Positions 58,344 through 64,000 of a stretch of DNA of 64,000 nt are shown here, piece after piece. The position numbers were made by a program, and so were the translations under genes. The notes below the pieces were generated by a model. It was not told the DNA's origin. It made no database searches and saw nothing but the letters and a program-made list of their open reading frames with translations. Origin of the DNA: Streptomyces sp. ISL-100 (lineage in GTDB: Bacteria; Actinomycetota; Actinomycetes; Streptomycetales; Streptomycetaceae); contig NZ_JAGGOK010000069.1 of the NCBI RefSeq assembly GCF_018614615.1, positions 158,908 through 222,907 on the forward strand, given 5' to 3'. Position 1 is the first letter of the stretch; each line of letters begins with the position of its first letter.

Positions 58344-59885
58344 ATGCGACGCGCATCAAGAAAACGTTCCACGCTGGCTAACCGGGCGATTGCCGCTTCG
58401 GCTGCTCTGATCCTGGGCGGGGGTGGACTGCTCGCGGTGAATGTCTACGCATCCGCAGGTGAAGGCTGGTCCAGCCCGGACCCGGTTCAGTCCGGTGAGC
58501 TTCGGAGCACCGGCCAGCAAATGTCGACCATTGACTGTCCGGAGGTGGCGAACGACCTGCCCGAAGAGGTACCCGATTCGGCGCGCCAGGAAGTCGACAG
58601 GGAGCTCGCGGCTCTCGACTCCCAGATCACGGAGGCGTACAAGCGATTCGCTGATTCCCAGCAGCAGATCGCCCAGGACCCGAACTTGGCCCAGAACGCC
58701 ATTCTCGGACCGCTGAAGGACAAGCGGCTGGCCACCATTGACCGGATCGCCATCGCCTTCGACCGTGCGGCCGAACGCCCCCAGGGGCTCGAAAGCCTCG
58801 CACCCTGCACCTTGCGCGCCGACGACAACGGAGGGGTCGACGGGCAGGACGGGGACGGGCAGGACGACGGCCAGAACGGTGACGATCAGGGTGACAACAA
58901 CGACGACGCTGGTCAGGATGGCAACCAGGATGGTGGTCAGGGCGATGGTCAGGGCGACGCCGGCCAGGACGACGGCAACGGCAACGGCGGGCAGGCCGGC
59001 AACGGCCCCAACGCCGCCGACTTCGTCGACATCCAGTCCGTCCAGCCAAACGTCCAGCAGCCCCAACAACAGCGTGGCGCCTCCCGCGGCGAGTTCACCA
59101 CCAATTGCGGGACGAACGAAAACGGAAAGTTCAACCCGGACAATGTCATCGTCGCACCGGGCGTGAGCAACGGCGCGCACCATATGCACGACTACGTCGG
59201 CAACCAGGCCAATGACGCCTTCGCGAGCGACGACGACCTGGCCCGCGGTCAGACCACCTGCCAGAACCAGGGCGACAAGTCGACGTATTACTGGCCCGTC
59301 CTGCGCCTCCAGAACGGCCAGAACGAGAACGACGCCAATGCCGACGGCGGAGGAAAGGACAGCAACGTAGGCGAGATTCAGACGCCCACCGAAGTCTCGC
59401 TGAAATTCGTCGGCAGTCCCGTCAGCAAGGTCACCGCGATGCCGCGCTTCCTTCGGATCATCACCGGTGACGCCAAGGCATTCACCAATGGTGACGCCAA
59501 CGCCAATGCGTCCTGGAGCTGCACCGGATTCGAGGACCGCCAGCTCAAGGACAAATACCCGATCTGCCCGGAAGGCAGCCAGGTCGTCCGTACGTTCAAC
59601 TTCCAGAGCTGCTGGGACGGCCAGAACACCGACAGCGCCAACCACCGCACGCATGTCGCGTTCGCGGACGAGAACGGTGCGTGCCCCAACGGATTCCAGG
59701 CCATCCCGCAGCTGGTGCAGCGGATCGTGTACGACGTCCCGCCGGGCCCGGGGTTCGCGGTCGACTCCTTCCCCGAGCAGCTCCACAAGCCGGGCACCGA
59801 CCACGGCGACTTCATCAACGTCTTCAACAGCCGGCTGATGCAGAAGGTGGTGTCCTGCGTGAACGACGGACGCCAGTGCACCTGA
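58344..59885 (+). CDS. Secreted DUF1996 domain-containing protein
   Basis: A 513-aa exported protein. Signal peptide: RRASRKRSTLANRAIAASAALILGGGGLLAVNVYASA. A helical region (residues 45-155) is followed by a low-complexity linker of Gly, Gln, Asp and Asn (about 165-225). The DUF1996 domain runs from about 245 to the end: RGEFTTNCGTNENGKFNPDNVIVAPGVSNGAHHMHDYVGNQ, then STYYWPVLRL, SWSCTGFED, FNFQSCWDGQN, HRTHVAFADENGACPNGFQAIPQL and GDFINVF. Cysteines are probably in disulfides. DUF1996 is common in fungi and streptomycetes, function unknown, possibly polysaccharide-related. ATG at 58344 after AAGAGGAG. Confidence 0.9.
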   Translation: MRRASRKRSTLANRAIAASAALILGGGGLLAVNVYASAGEGWSSPDPVQSGELRSTGQQMSTIDCPEVANDLPEEVPDSARQEVDRELAALDSQITEAYKRFADSQQQIAQDPNLAQNAILGPLKDKRLATIDRIAIAFDRAAERPQGLESLAPCTLRADDNGGVDGQDGDGQDDGQNGDDQGDNNDDAGQDGNQDGGQGDGQGDAGQDDGNGNGGQAGNGPNAADFVDIQSVQPNVQQPQQQRGASRGEFTTNCGTNENGKFNPDNVIVAPGVSNGAHHMHDYVGNQANDAFASDDDLARGQTTCQNQGDKSTYYWPVLRLQNGQNENDANADGGGKDSNVGEIQTPTEVSLKFVGSPVSKVTAMPRFLRIITGDAKAFTNGDANANASWSCTGFEDRQLKDKYPICPEGSQVVRTFNFQSCWDGQNTDSANHRTHVAFADENGACPNGFQAIPQLVQRIVYDVPPGPGFAVDSFPEQLHKPGTDHGDFINVFNSRLMQKVVSCVNDGRQCT

Positions 59886-59894
59886 CCCACGCCT

Positions 59895-59922
59895 AGGGCG
59901 GCCGTCCCCCACCGGCCGCCCT
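59895..59922. terminator. Terminator between DUF1996 and lipoprotein genes
   Basis: AGGGCGGCCG pairs with CGGCCGCCCT around an eight-base C-rich loop, between two convergent genes. Confidence 0.8.
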
Positions 59923-59936
59923 CTCCACCTGCGCGG

Positions 59937-60392
59937 TCAGCTCCCGTGGTGACCGGAGTGCTTTTCCTCGTTCCCCCCACTGCCACTGTCCCCAGAGTGG
60001 TGCGAGGAAGTCTCCACCGTCCCACCGAGCTGGCCGCGCAGCGCTGTGACCACCTTCTGGTCGCCCACCGCGACCCACTTCCTGCCGACCAGGTACGCCC
60101 CGCCGTAGTCCTTGGCCTCGTTGATCCACTCGCGCTGTCCGCGGTCGGTCGCGAAGGTGGCCAGCACGTAACGGCCGTCGCCAGTCTTGCAGTTCGCCTG
60201 ACGCAGTTCCTCCGCGTCCGTCTGGATGTTCGGCTCGCACCGCACCTTCTTGGCGAGCTGCTCCAGGCTGCCCCTGGCCGTTTCCGGCACCGGCTTCTCT
60301 TCGTCACCGCCCGCGCCGCAGCCCGCGGCGAGCAGGGCCAGAAGGGCTATGGCTGAGGCGGCATTTGCTGTACGTCGGCGTTGGTTGCGCAT
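59937..60392 (-). CDS. Hypothetical lipoprotein
   Basis: A 151-aa exported lipoprotein. Signal: basic MRNQRRRTANAAS, core AIALLALLAAGC with lipobox LAAGC (Cys about 25). The mature part, about 125 aa, has a compact domain with two cysteines (CEPNIQTDAEELRQANC) and GRYVLATFATDRGQREWINEAKDYGGAYLVGRKWVAVGDQKVVTAL, followed by a His/Gly/Ser tail (SSHHSGDSGSGGNEEKHSGHHGS). I recognise no named family. ATG at 60392. It is divergent from the GH89 enzyme gene, 141 bases apart. Confidence 0.85.
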   Translation of the reverse strand: MRNQRRRTANAASAIALLALLAAGCGAGGDEEKPVPETARGSLEQLAKKVRCEPNIQTDAEELRQANCKTGDGRYVLATFATDRGQREWINEAKDYGGAYLVGRKWVAVGDQKVVTALRGQLGGTVETSSHHSGDSGSGGNEEKHSGHHGS

Positions 60393-60533
60393 CTGCTCAT
60401 CGTGCCCCGTTGGGCCACACGGTGGGGTGGATACGAACACATCGCACGCCCCATTGCTGCGCCCCCGCGCCGTCATTAACGTGCGCCCGGTACGCCCCTG
60501 TCGACGTCGCCGTCCCACCGAGGAGCACTCCCG

Positions 60534-63500
60534 ATGACCGACCGTCTGTCGCGCCGTACGCTGCTGGGCACCGCCGGAGCCATCGGCGTCGGAGCCGCGG
60601 TGGGCGGGCACATTCCGGCCATGGCCGCACCGGAACCCCCTACCGCCCCCGCCCGCGCCGCCCTGGAGCGGCTGCTCCCGGAGCACGCCGGCCAGTTCCA
60701 CCTCGCCACGCTCGAAAGCAGCGGCGGCAACGACCGTTTCCGGGTCGGCGGCGCCACCGGCCGCATCGAGGTCGCGGCCACCGGCCCCGCCGCCGCGCTC
60801 ACCGGCGTCCACTGGTACCTCAAGTACGTCTGCGGCGCGCACATCTCCTGGTCCGGCACCCAGCTCAACCTCCCGAAGCGGCTGCCCGCACCCCGCGAGC
60901 CCCTGGAGCGCTCGGCCACCGTCCCGCACCGCTTCGCGTTCAACGACACCCACGACGGCTACACCGCGCCGTACGCCGACTGGCCCCGCTGGGAGCGCAT
61001 GATCGACGTACTGGCCCTGCACGGTTTCAACGAGGTGCTGGTCACGACCGGCCAGGAGGCCGTCTACCACCGCCTCCTCAAGGACTTCGGTTACTCCGAC
61101 ACCGAGGCCCGCACCTGGCTTCCCGCCCCCTCCCACCAGCCGTGGTGGCTCCTGCAGAACATGAGCGCGTACGGCGGCCCGCTCTCCCCCGAGCTCATCG
61201 CGAAACGCGCCGCCCTCGGCCGGCGCATCACCGACCGCATGCGCGAGTTCGGCATGGAGCCGGTGCTCCCCGGCTACTTCGGCACCGTCCCCGACGGTTT
61301 CGCCGCCCGCAATCCGGGCGCCCGCACCGTCCCGCAGGGCGACTGGGCGGGCCTGCGCCGCCCCGACTGGCTCGACCCGCGCACAGCATCGTTCCGCGAG
61401 GTCGCCGCGTCGTTCTACCGCCACCAGTACGAACTCTTCGGCCCGGTCCAGCACTTCAAGATGGACCTCCTCCACGAGGGCGGCTCGGCGGGCGACGTGC
61501 CCGTCCCCGAGGCGGCCCGGGCGGTCGAGACGGCTCTCCATGCCTCCCGCCCCGGCGCCACCTGGATCATCCTCGGCTGGCAGGCGAACCCGCGCCGCGA
61601 CCTGCTCGACGCGCTCGACAAGAACCACCTCCTGGTGGTGGACGGCCTGTCCGACCTCGACACCGTCACCGACCGCGAGAAGGACTGGGGCGGCGCCCCG
61701 TACGCCTTCGGCACCATCCCGAACTTCGGCGGCCGTACGACGATCGGCGCCAAGACGCACATGTGGACCGAGCGCTTCACCGCCTGGCGCGACCGCCCCG
61801 GCTCCGCCCTCGCCGGCACCGCCTACATGCCGGAGGCCGCCGAGCGCGACCCGGCCGCGCTGGAGCTGTTCTCGGAGCTGGCGTGGCGAAGGGAGACAGT
61901 GGACCGCGAGGAGTGGTTCGAGGGGTACGCCGATCTGCGGTACGGGGGCCGGGACGCGAACGCGCGCGCCGCATTCGCCGCGCTGCGCGAGACGGCGTAC
62001 CGCATCACCAGCCGCGACGGCCGCCCCCACGACTCGGTCTTCGCGTCCCGCCCGAGCCTGTCCGCCGCGTCGGGCACGCATTACTCGACGCATACGCCCG
62101 CCTTCGACCCGGCGGACTTCGACAAGGCGCTGGGCGCGCTGCTCGGCGTACGCGAACCACTGCGGCGCTCGGACGCGTACCGATACGACGTGACCGACCT
62201 CGGCCGCCAGGCACTCGCCAACCGCTCCTGGCAGCTTCTGCCGCAGCTGAAGGCGGCGTACGGGCGGGGCGACCTGATCGCCTTCCGTACCCTTTCCGCC
62301 CTCTGGCTGAAGCTGATGCGGCTGAGCGAGGACATGACGGGTTCGCACCGCGCGTTCCTTCTCGGACCGTGGATCGAGGACGCGAAGCGCCTGGCGTCCA
62401 CGTCGGCGGAGTCGGAGCAGCTGGAACGCACAGCGCGCGTCCTGGTCACCACCTGGGCGGCCCGCCCCACCGCCGACGCCGGCCGCCTCGCCAACTACGC
62501 CAACCGCGACTGGCAGGGCCTCATCGGCGACTTCCACCTTCCGCAGTGGCAGGCGTACCTGGACGAGCTGGAGGACGCGCTGACCGCGAACCGCACGCCG
62601 AAGTCCTTCGACTGGTACGCGGCCGAGGAGCCGTGGACGCGTGAGCGCAAGACGTACCCGCTGCGCCCGCCGAACGACGCGTACCGCACGGCCCGGCGCG
62701 TCCACGACGTGCTGGCCCGCGCGCCGTACCAGGGCACGGTCACCGTCACCGCCGACCCGGCCGCCTTCCCACCGGGCGGCTCGGCTCTGCTCACCGCCGC
62801 CTTCCGCAACGTCAACGGGCTGCGGGCGACCGGCCGCGTCGACTTCGCGCTCACGGGCGTCGAGGCGCAGCCGCAGGGCCCGGCGTCGCTGCGGTCCGTG
62901 CCGGCGGCGGGCACGAGCAGCGTGTCGTGGCGCGCGAAGGCGCCGGCCGGGCCGCTGACCCGCCCGCTGAGGCCGATGCCGTACGAGCTGAGCACGGCGT
63001 ACGGTCCGGAGGGCGGGGCCCGGGTGACCACCGTCCAGCGGGGCGACCTGTACGTCGCGGGGCCGCTGGCCGAGGGCTGGCGGACGTACACGAACAACGG
63101 TGCGATCTTCGGCCAGTTGCAGGACCTCGGCCAGCACGGGGTCAACGGCGGCGGCCAGGACCTGTGGAAGGCGACCTCGGAATTCGGCGCGCTGTACCGG
63201 GAGGGGGCGCTGCGGGACGGCGGTGGCGTCACCGTGCGGGTGGACGCGCAGGAGGTGACGGGGGCGTGGGCGCGCGCCGGTATCGCTGTCCGCAACAGCC
63301 TGGCGACGCCGGGGTCGCCCGGCTTCCTCAACCTCGCGGTGACTCCGGCGAATGGCGTGGTGCTGTCGTACGACACGAACGGCGACGGCACGCTGGACAC
63401 CTACCAGCGCATCACCGGGGTGAAGGCACCGGTGCTGCTGCGGCTTTCGCGGGTGGGCGGGTCGTACACGGGGGCGTGCTCGACGGACGACGGCACGACG

Positions 63501-63632
63501 TGGCGAACGGTCGCGAGGGTGGCTGTTCCGGGGGTGGCGGCGGCTCAGGACGCGGGGATGTTCATGAGTGCGGCGCATGGGGGCAGTGGGGTGCGGGGGA
63601 CGGTTGAGTTCAGTGGTTGGGGTACGGCCTGA
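60534..63632 (+). CDS. Secreted alpha-N-acetylglucosaminidase (GH89 family)
   Basis: A 1032-aa exported glycosidase related to human NAGLU. A Tat-type signal (SRRTLLGTAGAIGVGAAVGG) opens it. The NAGLU N-terminal domain (ALTGVHWYLKYVCGAHISWSG), the TIM-barrel (RFAFNDTHDGYTAPYADWPRWERMIDVLALHGFNEVLVTTGQEAV) and the all-helical C-domain (WQLLPQLKAAYGRGDLIAFR) follow in order. The catalytic-site motif HFKMDLLHEGGSAGDVP contains Glu315. After about residue 700 comes a fibronectin-like spacer and then a roughly 170-aa beta-rich domain (WRTYTNNGAIFGQLQDLG to VEFSGWG) of the carbohydrate-binding kind. ATG at 60534 after GAGGAGC. It probably releases GlcNAc from host or wall glycans outside the cell. 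Confidence 0.92.
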   Translation: MTDRLSRRTLLGTAGAIGVGAAVGGHIPAMAAPEPPTAPARAALERLLPEHAGQFHLATLESSGGNDRFRVGGATGRIEVAATGPAAALTGVHWYLKYVCGAHISWSGTQLNLPKRLPAPREPLERSATVPHRFAFNDTHDGYTAPYADWPRWERMIDVLALHGFNEVLVTTGQEAVYHRLLKDFGYSDTEARTWLPAPSHQPWWLLQNMSAYGGPLSPELIAKRAALGRRITDRMREFGMEPVLPGYFGTVPDGFAARNPGARTVPQGDWAGLRRPDWLDPRTASFREVAASFYRHQYELFGPVQHFKMDLLHEGGSAGDVPVPEAARAVETALHASRPGATWIILGWQANPRRDLLDALDKNHLLVVDGLSDLDTVTDREKDWGGAPYAFGTIPNFGGRTTIGAKTHMWTERFTAWRDRPGSALAGTAYMPEAAERDPAALELFSELAWRRETVDREEWFEGYADLRYGGRDANARAAFAALRETAYRITSRDGRPHDSVFASRPSLSAASGTHYSTHTPAFDPADFDKALGALLGVREPLRRSDAYRYDVTDLGRQALANRSWQLLPQLKAAYGRGDLIAFRTLSALWLKLMRLSEDMTGSHRAFLLGPWIEDAKRLASTSAESEQLERTARVLVTTWAARPTADAGRLANYANRDWQGLIGDFHLPQWQAYLDELEDALTANRTPKSFDWYAAEEPWTRERKTYPLRPPNDAYRTARRVHDVLARAPYQGTVTVTADPAAFPPGGSALLTAAFRNVNGLRATGRVDFALTGVEAQPQGPASLRSVPAAGTSSVSWRAKAPAGPLTRPLRPMPYELSTAYGPEGGARVTTVQRGDLYVAGPLAEGWRTYTNNGAIFGQLQDLGQHGVNGGGQDLWKATSEFGALYREGALRDGGGVTVRVDAQEVTGAWARAGIAVRNSLATPGSPGFLNLAVTPANGVVLSYDTNGDGTLDTYQRITGVKAPVLLRLSRVGGSYTGACSTDDGTTWRTVARVAVPGVAAAQDAGMFMSAAHGGSGVRGTVEFSGWGTA

Positions 63633-63705
63633 AGGGCTCGGTCGCCGAACAACTGAGAGTAAAGCTGTGGCCGTTAGTGGTGCCCCTGCGACAATGCGCC
63701 CCGCT

Positions 63706-63904
63706 GTGACAGACATCGGCAGCATCCGCATCACCGCGCTCGCCGAGCGGCCGTCCTTGATCGCCCGTGTCTACGAGATTGCCGAGACCTGGCCGGGGTT
63801 CATCGCGCATGAGCCGGTCGCAGGCGCCCTGTTGAGCCGGGTGGCTGAGGACTTCCCGAACTACTGCGTTGTGGCCACGGACGGCGACCGCGTCGTCGCA
63901 CGGG
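63706..63904 (+). pseudogene. GNAT acetyltransferase, 5' fragment broken at the window edge
   Basis: Frame starting VTDIGSIRITALAERPSLIA and continuing RVYEIAETWPGFIAHEP...DFPNYCVVATDGDRVVARG looks like the first 66 residues of a GNAT acetyltransferase. After VVARG (about 63904) the sequence turns GT-rich and no longer resembles the family, although the frame stays open to the edge. GTG 63706 is chosen; an in-frame ATG at 63694 is possible. The change point coincides with a hairpin typical of IS ends (63912-63925), so an insertion is suspected. The remainder lies beyond the window. Confidence 0.6.
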
Positions 63905-64000
63905 GGTGTTCAACGGCTGGCCGTTTTCTGCGCATTAGTGCATTTATGTGTGTGGGTGTGTGTCCGTTGGGTTGCGGTGTTCGGGGCGGTTGGGTGTTCG
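63904..64000. mobile_element. Possible end of an IS200/IS605-like element
   Basis: The last 97 bases change composition (few C, many G and T). They contain AACGGC-TG-GCCGTT at 63912-63925, a perfect short hairpin like those at IS200/IS605 ends. The element itself would lie beyond the window, so this is tentative. Confidence 0.4.

Noticed and set aside
58840..59010. Gly/Asp/Gln-rich repeats in the DUF1996 gene
   Set aside because: Low-complexity linker of a secreted protein, in frame; no sign of a mobile or CRISPR-like repeat.
59937..63734. 1265-aa open frame antisense to the GH89 gene
   Set aside because: Only its last 151 residues (59937-60392) are a real lipoprotein gene; the rest is the shadow of the glycosidase frame.
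1..64000. CRISPR arrays, tRNA and rRNA genes
   Set aside because: I looked for regularly spaced direct repeats, cloverleaf-type ends and rRNA-like conserved stretches and saw none that I could support.

Overview
The window is a chromosomal segment of a Streptomyces (or a very close relative). It has about 70% G+C with strong third-position GC bias, many GTG and TTG starts, and a gene order I recognise from the Streptomyces core: cobS - pepA - lpdA - dihydrolipoamide acyltransferase - aceE - lipB - lipA - glnA - glnII. No rRNA, tRNA or CRISPR array was seen.

Left part (1-13 kb): cobS, a large membrane-anchored substrate-binding-like protein of unknown role, leucyl aminopeptidase, then the 2-oxoacid dehydrogenase block (E3 lpdA, two-lipoyl E2, FCD-type GntR regulator, homodimeric E1 aceE). 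The aceE upstream region carries several palindromes. Together with lipB and lipA at 25.5-27.4 kb, this part holds both the lipoate-dependent complex and the enzymes that lipoylate it.

13-25 kb: regulators and oxidoreductases (WYL regulator, two SDRs, TetR with a clear operator, SpoIIE-type phosphatase, TIGR01777 epimerase, FAD protein, TPR regulator). They are interrupted at 15.2-17.65 kb by an IS607-type element whose TnpB is atypical.

27-34 kb: a GlnR-linked small protein, DUF4191 and RDD proteins, and glnA with a canonical GlnR box. The 3' tail and terminator of glnA are duplicated 2.18 kb downstream and bracket an accessory insertion. The insertion holds an orphan gene, an IS5-like transposase remnant and two overlapping small genes. 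A frameshifted phosphotransferase follows.

34-40.5 kb: a five-gene minus-strand array, the most unusual part of the window. It encodes a 2-oxoglutarate/Fe(II) dioxygenase, a SAM methyltransferase, a eukaryote-like carnitine/choline acyltransferase, a small unknown protein and a transmembrane Ser/Thr kinase, with overlapping stop/start codons at two of the junctions.

40.5-64 kb: ordinary streptomycete genes. These include an ArsC-like protein, two AhpD/CMD-type genes each divergent from a regulator (MocR, MarR), a beta-lactamase-like serine hydrolase coupled to a LysR regulator, an esterase lipoprotein, glnII with its GlnR box, an orphan winged-helix regulator, MscS, PepSY, a two-component pair, a DUF1996 protein and a GH89 alpha-N-acetylglucosaminidase. 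At the right edge a GNAT acetyltransferase gene appears broken by the end of another mobile element. A recurrent GC-rich inverted intergenic repeat occurs at five places.
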